This document shows, one piece after another, positions 20,699 to 32,641 of a stretch of 64,000 nucleotides of DNA (its first letter is position 1; the number at the start of each line of letters is the position of its first letter). Under the pieces are notes generated by a model that saw nothing but the letters and a program-made list of their open reading frames with translations, searched no databases and was not told the DNA's origin. Position numbers and translations under genes: made by a program. This stretch comes from Smallanthus sonchifolius. Lineage: Eukaryota; Streptophyta; Magnoliopsida; Asterales; Asteraceae. The stretch is taken from assembly GCA_023525975.1 (NCBI GenBank), contig CM042029.1, positions 79,962,849 through 80,026,848 on the forward strand. Direction: 5' to 3'.

Positions 20699-21387
20699 CC
20701 CTTTCTTAAAGGTTTGGATATTCCATCCATTATGTGTAGTTTGTGTGATGTTGAGACGGAGACCTCAGATCATTTGATGAGCAAGTGTCCTGTTGCTGAT
20801 AGAACATGGAGTGCGATTGCTACATGGTTGGAGTTGGGGTTGCCTGATACTAAATCATTAACCAACATTATCAAGTGGATAGATTCGTTGCACATGAGGT
20901 ATGCCATCAAGTGCCTGGTGGAAACTATTGTGATGACGATTTGGTGGGTGCGGCGGCGTTTCAGAGACGATACTATCTTCAATGCCAATAAGACTATGAA
21001 GAAATCAATTTTTGACTTTATTATTAATTATTCTTTTATGTGGTTTTTAATAGGAAAGTCTAACTTTACTTTATTCTTTAACGAGAACACCTAGATATTC
21101 TAGGGTAATTGGTTTTCTCCGGGGAACACCTAGAACATACAGGGCATCCCACCACAAGAGGAACCCCTCAACCGGGTAAACCCCCTGACCGGCCCCAGAC
21201 CCCTTTTTTGCTGTGAACAGGATTCGAACCCAAGACTTCTCGGCTACCATTGCACCAGATGGCCAACGGTATGTAACTTTACTTGAGTGGTGGCTTAATA
21301 ACCCTCTCATGCACTTGTAATCTTTTGTGGCTAGTTTCTTGCTAGTAGTCGCTTATATGCACATTTTTGCCGTTAAAAAAAAAAAAA
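20699..21387 (+). mobile_element. LINE 3' end with zf-RVT domain, 5'-truncated
   Basis: The frame to 21094 carries C-S-L-C...H-L-M-S-K-C, the zinc-binding domain found after reverse transcriptase in plant L1-type LINEs, followed by the usual hydrophobic tail (TIWWVRRRFRDDTIFN). After the coding end comes a 3' untranslated region ending TTTTGCCGTT and 13 A residues (21375-21387). The reverse transcriptase and endonuclease are absent, so this is a typical dead 5'-truncated insertion. A SINE interrupts it at 21072-21273; the frame's last residues (to 21094) are SINE sequence. Confidence 0.75.
21072..21273 (-). mobile_element. tRNA-derived SINE inserted in the LINE
   Basis: The element is flanked by the exact 11 bp duplication TAACTTTACTT (21061-21071 and 21274-21284). 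On the minus strand it starts with a tRNA-like head. The B box reads GGGTTCGAATCC (21220-21231), and an A-box-like TCTGGTGCAATGG lies at about 21246-21260. A body and a short A-rich tail (TTAAAGAATA) follow. It is a 202 bp SINE, transcribed by RNA polymerase III when active, mobilised by LINE machinery. Confidence 0.85.
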
Positions 21388-21699
21388 TACACACATATGA
21401 CTTTAAAGAACGAATTTACAGGAGTGACCTCCAAAAACATGCATTCTCCGTTATTGTTAGTCACGAGGAAGACTTGTTTAGTTATTAGTTTCTTGAAGGG
21501 ATTATGGTGTTGATAAATCTTCAAGGTGTGTATCAAATATGTTTTTCTTTCTTTATTGAGGTTAAGATTCATGTCTCACTAGAGTCAAATGAAAGGGTGT
21601 GTGAATTGCTAAAAAATATTCAATCTTTGTTTTACCCGACACCAAAGATGCGTTTGATACCCCTTTCCAATAAAAAAAACTACTAGTTTATCATTGTAG

Positions 21700-21805
21700 A
21701 AACGGAAAATTTCTTTTATTTAGTGGGACTTGAACCATGAACTTGAGATCTTTTAAGTGTTTAAGATGATTTGTCTTTACCATTGGATCACCAGCCCAAT
21801 GTCTA
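21700..21805 (-). mobile_element. Second tRNA-like SINE remnant
   Basis: The minus strand reads GGCTGGTGATCCAATGGTAAAG (A-box-like), then after about 45 bases GGTTCAAGTCCCACT (B-box-like). Order and spacing fit a tRNA-derived SINE head. I cannot delimit the tail or target duplication. Confidence 0.45.
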
Positions 21806-21839
21806 TAGAAATTTAAGTATACACATGTTCTTAGCTTAT

Positions 21840-23810
21840 ATGTAATATTTATTGTGTGTGTTTTTATTTAATTCTAGACGCGTGAAAACATGACTTGAAG
21901 TTGAAAGCCAAATTCGTAACTATAAATATACCAGTAATAGAAAACCTAAATGTAAGAATATGGAAACTTAAAAAAGAAACAAAAGGTAAGTCTAGAAAGG
22001 TATGAGAAAGAAAAAAAACAATAAATTAGGAATTGAATATATTAAAAGGGAAAAAGAAAGAGAGAATATGTAAAGTGTGAGAGATGACCATTACAAAAAA
22101 ACCCTAAATCAATCAGATTTATAATTATGTATGGCTTGTTTTTATGAACAAAGAAAATCATCAAAAAAACATCAAATATAGAAACACATAGTCATAATGA
22201 AAAGATATCTAAACAAATAAAATGAAGCTTGTTAAAAGCCAAACAAACACCACCAGTGTTTAACAAGTATAAAATCTATTGAATAAAACCAAATTGAAAT
22301 TATAGACATAACTTAATGTTCAAGCAATGATGAACTAACCTTTACTCATTGACCCACAATGATATTTGATCTATTCTTTTGGAAAATTCACATTGAAACC
22401 TTTACCCTTTCCCTTATTAAAACCCTTCGATATATTAGTTTAGTATAACTTCTTTTATGGACGATTATTAAATGGTCAAACTCATGTTTTTTTAAACTCG
22501 GCTTCTGGAAAGAGAAATATAATGAATTCCGCTGGTTAGGAATCAACAAACCCCCTTAACCCCTTGATGATTAAGATTATTTGATTTGTTAAGCAATATA
22601 TTAAAATAAATTACATGTTATTAACTGAAAGTCTTGAACTCATAAAAAAAACCACTTATTACTTTACTAATGGTGCCCATTGGATGAAGTCCAAAAGGTT
22701 GAAAATAAGTGGAGGATTACCTAACATTCCCTCTTAAAATGGACACCGTCCCCTCTTTTTGGTATTCTTTTGGGCACTATAAAGTAATCCCAGATGTATG
22801 ATAATTGATCCAAGTAATGTTATAAAAATGTCTAAAAGTCACGAATATTATATATAAATTAACATATGGTATCTTTTGTGAGGCTTAAATCATATGTTAT
22901 GTCCATACTTTAGCAAGCACGAATTAATTAACACTCTAGAACTCCATTCCCTAACGGGAAAAAAACGTTAATGAAAGAAAATAAAAGAACGAAATATAAA
23001 TTAATTTATTTGTATTATTAAATTGGAGAGAAAATAGAATTAAGAAATGAAATGAAACTAAATAAAATTTTATGTTAAAAAGAAAAAAAGAAAAACTAGT
23101 AATTTTACAATAATGTACTTGTTAAGTGATATGTCACTTCTAGAAAAATGGTTGATTTCTTACGAAAATTTCCGACCTAGATTTTTTTAGGTAAATTCAT
23201 ACACATGTGTGGTGTATATCCCATGAAATAATAATCCCTAATTTTTCAAAAACATTGCAACAAAATGGTATTGATTTTCTGCTAGGATAAAAAATTCCCC
23301 TCAACTCTTTAAATACTATCTTCAAGTTAGTTGAAGACACTGAATTTAAATGCTTAATTATTATTATTAAAAAGGTGATTAGACTTTGATCACCGATAGG
23401 CGGTGTAATAATGAGACCATATATAATATAAAGATGTACAGTTTTTAACATGGGTTCATCAATTCTCGGTCTCATAACAAGTTCATGTAAATACGTACGA
23501 CCTTATTAATGTTGACCAACCCTTGACTTATCAATCCCTACTTGTATAAAGAAGTTTGATTAAAAAAAATTTACGGTCTTACGCTTTGTAATCAAGAACA
23601 CTCACAAGTGTAAAGACAGATTTAGATAATAATAATAAAAAGCCCAACTAGAAGGTGGTTTTAAGAGCGAATAACTAACGACATAAACATACCACTAGAT
23701 TAATACATCAAACATTAACATACACCAAACTTCATCTTCACCCTAGCAATACAAAAAGTCTAGCCACGAATTGCCATACTAACTACCGTAACGCTGAGTT
23801 TCTTAGGATC
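21840..23810. other. AT-rich intergenic DNA, nothing supported
   Basis: Long A/T-rich region with only short chance frames, such as 23197-23475 minus. No terminal repeats, RNA genes or recognisable domains were seen. Confidence 0.5.
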
Positions 23811-24734
23811 TGTTGGGAAATCGTGCAACGGTTTTAACATTTAAAACGAAACTTTATAAAATCAGATTTACAATAGTGGAAGAGTTTACAAAAGCACACG
23901 ATAATAAAGATCCGATATTTTTCGACAGTGATCCGACTACACAACATTTAGACAATAATAAACAAATAAATAAACACAACCATAGGGTGTTTAGGGTTTG
24001 ATACCATTGACGAAATAACCGGGTTGAAACACTCGGGTACGAAGAACGTCACGCTAGATGACAAAAACGAACTCGTCACACGAACACACAACTTGCAAAA
24101 CCGGTTTGCGTCTCCTTCCGGTTCGGCGCGTGGAGGACGGGACACGGCAACGGGGTGGCCCGGTTCCGGGTGGCTGCGCGACAAAGGCAGCGACGGTAGG
24201 AGGTGGTTGCCGAAGGCGGCGCAAGGCAGCAACAGGGTTGCGGTGGTGGTGGATGTCGCGGGGGGGGGGGGGGTCGGCTCCTCTCTCTTACGTAAACTCC
24301 TTGGTGACTAGAACTAGTATTAGGGTTTCATCTTAATGATATATTTATAGTAAAACATATTACCATTCAAACCCTGAATAAATAACCTTTAATTACTAAC
24401 TAATTAATGTTTAATCAGTTCTAGTCCCAATAGTTTATAATTACTCTAATTAATAAACTATTAAATATAAAGACATGTTAATATATATTACACTAATATA
24501 TACATGACACCACATTCCGTCCCTCGTTTTTAATTATTCTCAATAATCAAATATGACGTATTTAATAAATATCTTTTTAGATATTTAATCCACCGAATTC
24601 TTAATTCTTGTTTCGTGTAATAATGTTTAACAATTAAACGATTCAGTTTGTTCTTTGCCCAAAGTGTAACTCTTCGGATCGTACCTCGATAGCAACGTTG
24701 ATAATATCAATGATCGGACATCTAATATCCAACA
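23811..24734 (-). mobile_element. 3' LTR of a minus-strand LTR element
   Basis: It begins TGTTGGGAAATCG and ends TAATATCCAACA, so it has TGTTGG/CCAACA inverted ends. Immediately right, ATCTCCCACTTGG is the complement of a polypurine tract (CCAAGTGGGAGAT), which makes this the 3' LTR of an element read on the minus strand. Within it is a GC-rich block (24040-24260) and a run of 14 G (24260-24273). A TATA-like AT block lies at about 24340. Confidence 0.65.
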
Positions 24735-27700
24735 ATCTCCCACTTGGTCGATTTATCAATTAATCGGGTCAATGTAGACAGTGGATGACCCCTAGCTGCA
24801 TCTCACTTCCCCTAACAATGTATGACATATTTACAATCGTCAACTAGTTCCTTGTGTTCAAGTAACTTTTACTTAACCAAGTGCAATAGCCATGGTAAAT
24901 ATATGTATGTGTCATTCCTGTTTAGGTCATTCGTTGAACATGAGACATGGATACATGTCACTTCTTATATGTGGTTCAACTATTCTTGTTCTCTAATTCA
25001 AAATTGGTCTAAACAAACTACTCTTTAGTTTGTGCGTGGCACCAAAATTTCCAGATCCTAATCACAGGATAACATAATTCCTTTAGCCACGTACAACTCC
25101 CACTTAACTTTAGATTACTCCTGATCATATCCTTATTACTGCCTGTTAAGGTACATCTTGAGATAAGATCAAGGAATAAACTTTAGTCAGAGTTAGTTCT
25201 AGTGCGTGCCTCGGGTCGAAGGAACGATAGATCTTATCATATTCAAAACTTCTCAAGACTTTGATCCATGAAGATAGTTTTGAAGCGAGTTACGTTCAAT
25301 AATCATTCTCTAATGATTATTTGTGAACATGACGTCCAACCGTTTGGCCTTTCATTCCTAATGAACAAATCATCCCATTCACAATAGTCTTTCGTTCAGA
25401 TTGATTCTCATGAATCCGATCGACTACGAACATTTAGAATATAATATAATATTCAAGGATTTCTAAAACGTACAAAATATCGAATCATAGAAACATCTAT
25501 TTGTAATGTACTTAACCCTTAAGTCAATATAAAACGCTAATGTTTCTATATTGTTCGAAAGCACCAATACTAAGAAATCAAACTCAAGTGTAGCATTTCT
25601 ATCACCTATCAACATGCTCCTCATACAGATTGAGGTATAGGTTTAGCGAATGGGTTAGCTAGATATTGATTTGTGTGAATTTGGTTTTATCGTGATGTCT
25701 CCAAGTTTCATAATCCCATTAATGAAACTTAACGTTGGAAAACTCTCTTTTGGAACTTCTTTCCAAACTATTAGAAGTTACCTGAAACCCTTTTAGAATA
25801 CTATCTTCTAATGTTTCCAGGTCACAACATCCCATGTTTGTGCAAATGTTATTGATAGAACTTTTCTATCAGATAACGCTGATGTATCATGTAATCATTA
25901 TCAGATAAAGTTGATGTATCGTGTAATCATTTTCAATGATCATTTCATGGTGTTTGTATCTTAACCTTTTAAGATCGTTGTGTTTGACTGACAAGTTGTC
26001 ATAACTAATTATGATCTTGTTCCAAGAACCCTTCTTGATAGTCAAAGTTGGTACCCTTAGCATCTTATCTAATAAGATAGCATTGTCTCATCATAACACT
26101 TTATGATCACCATTATAGTTTTTTCAAGCAATATCCTTTTCTTCCAAATTTCAATGTTCTTTCATCGTATGAAAAATATTGACAACGCTCATTATCCTTT
26201 TAGATGAAACTACATGAACCATTTCATTTTCATTTTATCCCAATCATTATGGGTTATAGATAATGTTAACAGAAATGTTAACAACATGTCTTTATTGATT
26301 TGTCATACAAAACATTTAAGACAACTTTATTAATATCAATAGATTGCTGCGATTCTTACTTTAGAATCTTTCCCTTTTATATATCATATATATACGAATG
26401 CAATCAATGCTAGCTTTGAAATTAATCTTCTAAAGATACTTATATTTTAATGATATGTTTTTAAAATATAACTTGTAATTTAACAATGTATCACTATACA
26501 CTCCATGATAACACTTATCATCCCTTATTTGTGGTGTTCTATGTATCACTATACACGTTATGATAATACCTATCATCCCTATCTGTGGTTTTCTGTGTAT
26601 CACTATACACTCCTCTTAATAATGTGTCTCTTACACATTCTTATTGTTATAGGTATTCACTCCCACCGGCCTTTGCATCTATCATATTGAATTTTATTTA
26701 AAATGATCGTATTAGTTTCAATGATTCAGTGGTCTCACACATATCCAGACTTATATACTTTTCTTGAAGCTAATTTGTTACTAGAACATTCTAGTATTCA
26801 TAATACATGTTTGTTTTTATTAGTTTATTCAATTGTTCAAAATTTATAATCTGTTTCCTTTTAAGGATACTCGGAATCCAATTCCTATTTTATCAACCTT
26901 TGATAATCTGTTAGACTTCTAGTATTAACGATCCATTTGCTGTTTCAAAACAACTTCTACATCTTGATGAATCTCATTCACGTATAGTCTGATAAAATCT
27001 TTATTTGTCATAAATTAGATCGTGTGTCCGGATCATTATTAAATGATTTAACTAAAGAATCTCATTCTTTCATCGTATGATCCCTAGTGTCTGTTATAAA
27101 AGATCTCATCTTTTCTTTCATATTCTTATCAATTTGTATAAGGATCTCATCTTTTCTTTATGATAAACATATATATATATATATATGTATTTATCAAATG
27201 TAAAAGATCACATATTTTGTTTATGATAAACATTTATATATATTTCTAGGATCTAATCCTTGCCTGTATATGAAATTTTATGTTTATGCAAGTGAATAAT
27301 ACTATTTATTCAGAACTTTAAACAACATTTGTTTCTTGTTCAAGAATCAGGTATATCATGGTTATGAACAGTTTCAATCTTATTCATAAGTTTGAAGCAT
27401 TTATTAAGGCAGCAGACAAAATTATTTCGTATAGGGGTTCATAACATCCTATCCTTATTTGTTCATATGACTCTTTTATATTCAAATCCCATATGAATCT
27501 TTATACTTGCTCTGGATGAACCTTATGGTTCAAGGCTAGTGATTTGAATTTTGTGCAGTTGCTTTGTACGACTAACTACTTAGTCTTAGAGCAGTGATAA
27601 CTCTTATCGCTCTTTTATATCTTATCTTATAAGATTGTTTCTAGAGGAATTTTATTTAACTATTTCAATCATTAAGTCATATGTAAACATTATATCACAT

Positions 27701-27970
27701 ATATATCTTTTACACGACTTAATATGTTTCATGATATCTATTAGATCTGATCTAATGAAGTATCTAATGGACTTGAATAACATGTCTTACATGTCTTTAA
27801 TATTTCATGTCAAATAAATGGTAATGAATTCTTAATTCATCGTAGGCAACAATCATAATACATTAAAGATTTAAATAAGTCATACTTAAAATAATCAAGC
27901 AATATTCAAAAGAAATTAAATCAGGAATTTAATTTTGTTCTAAACAAAAATAAGATAACATCATCAAATT
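24735..27970 (-). mobile_element. Non-coding interior of the same LTR element
   Basis: Three kilobases next to the polypurine tract with no long frame on either strand, so no gag or pol domain is recognisable. A tandem repeat of about 65 bases lies at 26488-26610 (GTATCACTATACAC...TGATAA...TATCATCCC). The size and lack of coding fit a large non-autonomous derivative. I could not find the 5' LTR or a primer site on the right. Confidence 0.4.
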
Positions 27971-27976
27971 GTGTAA

Positions 27977-28458
27977 TCAGCAACTCGAAGTAATCTTCAA
28001 GTTTTGTTCGTCTTCCTTTTCTTCTTCTTTTCCTTTTTTTTCTTTTATCTCTGCAAAGAGCAAGTTTGCATACGTTAAAAGTCTAACTTTTAAGAGATAA
28101 AGGAAAAATGGAAAAGTTGCCTAGATACCAGGAGTATATGCATATAAGCATACTCTAGCTTTAGCAGCTTCGAGCATCTCTCTTACATGGCATTTTGGTT
28201 TAGAGATATTTGCTTTGGTCTCACTAATAACTATGCCCTTATCCCCGGTTTTGACAGTCATTACCGGTACCCTTTTACTTGTGAAACACAAGTGGAGTTC
28301 ATCATCGATCATAGCTTTTTAGATGTTGTTGCTGGGATAAATCCCTATTCTTTCAAGCTTATCAATGAAGCATGACATCCTCAAAGCATCATCGGGAACC
28401 CACTTAGTATACCGAGAGAGGAAATCCCTAACAAAGTCATAATGACTAAGAGGATGCC
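27977..28458 (-). pseudogene. Unidentified split gene, distal part (two exons)
   Basis: A minus-strand frame runs from the insertion point at 28458 to a TAG at 28121, with one in-frame TAA (28319-28321). It encodes a mixed, globular-looking protein (FLSRYTKWVPDDALRMSC, MIDDELHLCFTSKRVP). At 28129 there is a possible splice donor (G|GTATCT). A 78-base intron would end at TTTGCAG (28051), and the following exon would add a Lys/Glu-rich tail ending TSSC at 27977. Phase is kept across this junction. I do not recognise the family. It may be a host gene, a domesticated gene or a mobile-element ORF. The upstream part is at 29558-29835. Confidence 0.5.
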
Positions 28459-29557
28459 TGATGTAAGGTAAAATATATTGTGTATAAGTGTCGGGTTTTG
28501 TATGTTTTAATAGTTTAATTGTGTTTATCGAGTCACTTTTATGTGTGTCTTGTAGTTTGGTGTTTTACAGGGTAATTGTGCTAAAGAGAGGAAATTTATG
28601 AGTCATATGTATGAAGGCACGAAGCTGGGGAAGCCTAGAAAGTCAAAGTCAAAGCAAAAAGTCAAAATGCTGGAATTTAGGATCTTCGCGCCACACGAAT
28701 ATCTGGGTGACTTTGCTCGCGATACACGAGAAACCTGAAAAGGGCCCGTGACTATTTTGGCTTTCGCGCCACGCGAAGACCTGACAAGAGAGTTTCGCGA
28801 CACGCGAAGAGAAGGATTACGACAATTTTAAACCTAATTGTAATTATAAAACGATTATCATCCCATTCTTGAATTACCTTCTTCCTTGCCGCCCCAGAGC
28901 TTCCCTAAGGCGATTCCAGAGTTTTCTAGGCCAATTGTTCTTAGTTTTCCATGCTTGTAAGTTTAAAGTTTAGATCTTTGATGTTTTCGACAATCATGAG
29001 TGGCTAAACACTTTTGTGATCCCTCCGGGTGAATGGTTTCTGCATGTATTCGTATAATTTTAGTTGAGTATAAGTATTTGATTGAAGTTTTGTGGACTTA
29101 TTAAGTTCTATGAATTCAATTGTGTGTTTGATTTATGAACAATTGCATGTTTTCAATTTATCGCATCTATCATCGTTTCTTGGTTTTCTTGCATTAGGAA
29201 TAATCTGACTTTGGGAATGAATTGACTATTGTGTAATTGTGTTAAACCGTTAAACAAGATTATGTTTATGTAATCTCTGATCTGATTTGAAACTGAAATT
29301 GTGTGTGTGTTTTGCTAAATCTGAAACCCGAAGTGGTCATGTTTCTCCAATTGTTTTTACAAATTAATCTAAGTGCTTTTGATAATTCCAAGTCTTCTAA
29401 GTAATAAAGTTTTAATCTTTAGTAGTAATTGAATCATTTTAATTTAAATAGCATTCTCCACTCTATAGATTCAACAACCCTACTTCCTATACTGCAGTCT
29501 AAGTAGCTAAGATGTAGTTTTTATTATTGTTTTTTATTAGCCTTGACACCGCGATCA
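28459..29557 (+). mobile_element. Solo LTR splitting the unidentified gene
   Basis: It begins TGATGTAAGG and ends CCGCGATCA, and is flanked by ATGCC on both sides (28454-28458 and 29558-29562). No internal region is present, so this is a solo LTR left by recombination. It contains repeated TTCGCGCCACGCGAAG-like words (28680-28810), as seen in gypsy LTRs of the Tat/Athila type in Asteraceae. Orientation is uncertain. Confidence 0.75.
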
Positions 29558-29835
29558 ATGCCCTTCCCATGTATAGTTGTCAAATGCGATATCAACAGTA
29601 ATATCTATGATCAAGTGATCATCTATGGGAATGAATGCTTTCTCTATGTCTGATACTTTCTTTCTCATGACTAGGGAAGTCCAATTTCGGTTTACTGGTA
29701 TTGGAATTGCATAATGCCGAACGTCATCTCGATGATTAAGGCCGAAAGTTACATGAGGCGCGGTTGCGAAGCTTATCCGACGTATGTTATTGACAATAGA
29801 ATGAAAACAAAATAGCTCAAAGATGTATCCGTGGT
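29558..29835 (-). pseudogene. Unidentified split gene, proximal part
   Basis: The minus-strand frame encodes about 92 residues (PIPVNRNWTSLVMRKKV, SDIEKAFIPIDDHLII) down to the LTR edge at 29558. When the LTR and one copy of ATGCC are mentally removed, the codon phase agrees exactly with the frame beginning at 28456, so both parts were one frame before insertion. The upstream end is cut at about 29835, where gypsy DNA begins; the ATG at 29848 falls in that gypsy sequence and is not the native start. Family unknown. Confidence 0.55.
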
Positions 29836-32258
29836 GTGTAACTTTCAAGATGTTTTCCCCGGGGACCTACCTGGCTAGCCACCCGATCGGGAAATAGAAA
29901 TTCAAATGGACTTACTGCTAGGAACTCAGCCCATTGCCAAAGCACCCTACCGATTGGCTTCGTCAGAAATGAAAGAGTTAATGTCACAATTAGAAGAACT
30001 AACAGAGAAAGGATTCATCAGACCAAGGATCTCACCATGGGGCGCTCCGGTGTTTTTTGTAAAGAAGAAAGACGGCAGCATGCACATGTGCATCGAGTAC
30101 CGTGAATTGAACAAACGAATAGTAAAAAAATATTCACTGCCTAGAATAGACAATCTTTTTGATCAACTAAAAGATGCGAGTTGGTTCTGAAAGATCGACC
30201 TTAGGTCGGGTTACCATCAACTGAAAGTAAGGGTGGAAGATGTACCGAATACCGTGTTTCGTACGCGTTCTGGACATTATGAATTTCTCGTGATGTCCTT
30301 CGGACTAACCAACGCACCAACAACATTTATTGAATTGATGAACAGAGTGTGCCAACGAATGTTGGATTGGTCAGTGATAGTTTTCATAGACGACATTTTC
30401 ATCTACTCGAAGAACAAAGGTGATCACCACTATCACCTAAGGGAGGTATTAGAAGTGCTGAAGCAGGAAAAGTTGTATGCAAAATTCTCCAAATGCGTGT
30501 TCTGGCGTAGGGAAGTCCAATTTCTAGGTCATGTTATGAACCAAAACGGGATTACAGTAGATCCTGCAGAGATTGAGACAATGAAGGAATGGAGCGTTCC
30601 GAAAACTCCAACAGAGATACAAAGCTTTCTGGGATTGGCAGGCTACTATCGGAGATTCATTCAGGATTTCTTGAGAATAGCCTCACCATTGACAAAGCAA
30701 ACGCATGAGGAAGTAAAGCATGAATGGGGCCCAACTCAAAACAACGCGTTTGAAGAACTAAAGACACGATTAGCCCAAGCTCCAATCTTGACCTTACCCG
30801 AGGGAAACGAAGATCTGGTAGTCTACTCCGACACTGCGGGTCAGGGATTAGGTTGTGTACTTATGCAACAAGGGAATGTAATTGTTTATGCCTCACGAAA
30901 ATTAAAGATTCATGAGGTTAACTACCCAATGCACGATCTAGAATTGGCGGCGGTAGTTTCCGTATTAATAATATGGAGACACTATTTGTACGGAGTTAAA
31001 TGCACCATTTATTCCAACCACAAGAGCCTGAAGTACTTCTTCGAACAAAAGGAATTAAACATGAGACAAAGAAGGTGGTTGGAGCTACTAAAAGACTACG
31101 ACTGCGAAATATTGTACCATCGAGGCAAGGCAAACGTAGTGACTGACGCCTTAAGCAGGAAAGAAGAGTTGACACCTATTCGGATCAAAGCATGTTAGTT
31201 GATTATAAAGCCAGTTCTTATTAACGAAATATCAAAGACCCAAGATGAAACACTTTTAGAACGGAATGTGAAACAAGAAAGAATAGTAGGACAACAAGAA
31301 ATTCTGGGTATTAACGCCTACGGGGTACGAACTCGGTTCGATCGGATGTGGATACATAAGATTGGTGAACTCTTGACCAAAATCCTTGATGAGGCCCATA
31401 ATTCTCGCTACTCTATCCACCTCGGGGCGAACAAAAAGTATCAAGATCTGAAGAAAGAATATTGGAGGCCTGGCTTGAAGAACGACGTGACCGAATATGT
31501 GAGCAAGTGCCTAACTTGTTCTCTGGTTAAAGCCGAACACTAGAAGCTATGCGGTAAAATGCAACCCTTGCCTATACCGGAATGGAAGTGGGAAGAGATC
31601 ACAATGGACTTCATTACCATGCCACCGTGAACAGCTAAAGGCAATGATACCATTTGGGTGATCGTCGACCGCTTGACAAAAAATGCTCACTTCTTACAAA
31701 TACGTGAGTCTTCTTCGTGTGAGAAGCTAGCAGAATTATTTATCAATGAAATTGTGAGCAGACATGGTATGCCATTGTCTATTGTGTCCATAAGAGACAC
31801 TAGATTTACATCAAGGTTTTGGAATAAATTTAACGCATGCTGATTATTAGCACCGCTTACCACCCTCAAATTGATGGTCAATCGGAAAGGACCATTCAGA
31901 CTATGGAGGACATGCTCCGAGCCTGTATCATTGATTTCGGTGGGATTGGGACAACCATCTGCCATTGACATAATTTTCATAGAACAACAACTACCACTCA
32001 ACCATTGGCATGCCGCCATTTGAGATGTTTATAGAAGAAGATGCAGAACCCCGGTTTGTTGGGGAGAAATTGGAAAGAAAGACTTTACGAGCCTTGAAGT
32101 GATAAAAGCAACTTCCAAGAAATTTGATCAAATCAAATCTCGCATGAAATCCGCTAAAGACAGACAGAAATTGTATGCGGACAAGAGAAGGAGGGATTTA
32201 GAACTTCAAGTAGGGGACAAGGTACTATTGAAAGTTTCACCCTGGAAAGGGATTATCA
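29835..32258 (+). pseudogene. Ty3/gypsy polyprotein: reverse transcriptase, RNase H, integrase
   Basis: The frame starts in the protease-RT linker (NFQDVFPGDLPG) and goes through RT (WGAPVFFVKKKDG; catalytic F-I-D-D at 30383-30394), RNase H (VVYSDTAGQG...DALSRKEE) and integrase (CLTCSLVKAEH, MDFI, RDTRF, SERTIQ). In-frame stops lie at about 29869, 30188, 31196, 31541 and 31628; the last two look like Gln and Arg codons changed by C-to-T. Frameshifts follow at about 31840 and 31940. Gag and the protease active site are missing upstream. The integrase tail (KVSPWKGII) runs straight into another element's protease. This is a dead fragment of an autonomous chromovirus-like element. Confidence 0.85.
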
Positions 32259-32641
32259 CAATCAAAAGTTTCATAGTTGCTGCATTTTGTTCATTTTTGA
32301 AAATGCCCATTAGAAAGATAGAAAGTGCCTTTGAGGTGGAGACTGCAATTGACAAATCAACAACTGTAATAGAAGCTATAGATGATTGCCTGATAGACTT
32401 TGGGGGTCATAGATTCCCTATTAGGTTATTCTTTATAACATTTGGAGGATTTAACATTGTACTAGGAATGGATTGTCTAGCCGCCAATGGAGCACAAATA
32501 GTTTGTAAGAGGAAGATAGTTTGTCATAAAGCACCTTATGGTATCTCAATCACGGTTCATGGGGATAAAATTTACACAGTGCCGAACGTTGTTGCAATGT
32601 TCAAGGCTGAAAGGTTCATGAAGCAGGGATTAGAGGCATAA
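32099..32641 (+). pseudogene. Chimeric ORF: integrase tail fused to protease
   Basis: This 180-residue frame begins with the integrase C-terminal segment (KFDQIKSRMKSAKDRQKLYADKRRR..., KVSPWKGI) and, at about 32255-32266, passes without a stop into a gypsy aspartic protease region (SFIVAAFCSFLKMPI...IVLGMDCLAANGA). The join falls just after where the catalytic D-S-G-A should be, so the protease is headless. It is an open but almost certainly non-functional product of recombination between two elements. Confidence 0.7.

Noticed and set aside
27977..29835. Viral movement-protein or nucleocapsid relic for the unidentified split frame
   Set aside because: Relics of this kind are known in plant genomes and the frame has a vaguely similar feel, but I can point to no diagnostic motif. 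A profile search would decide.
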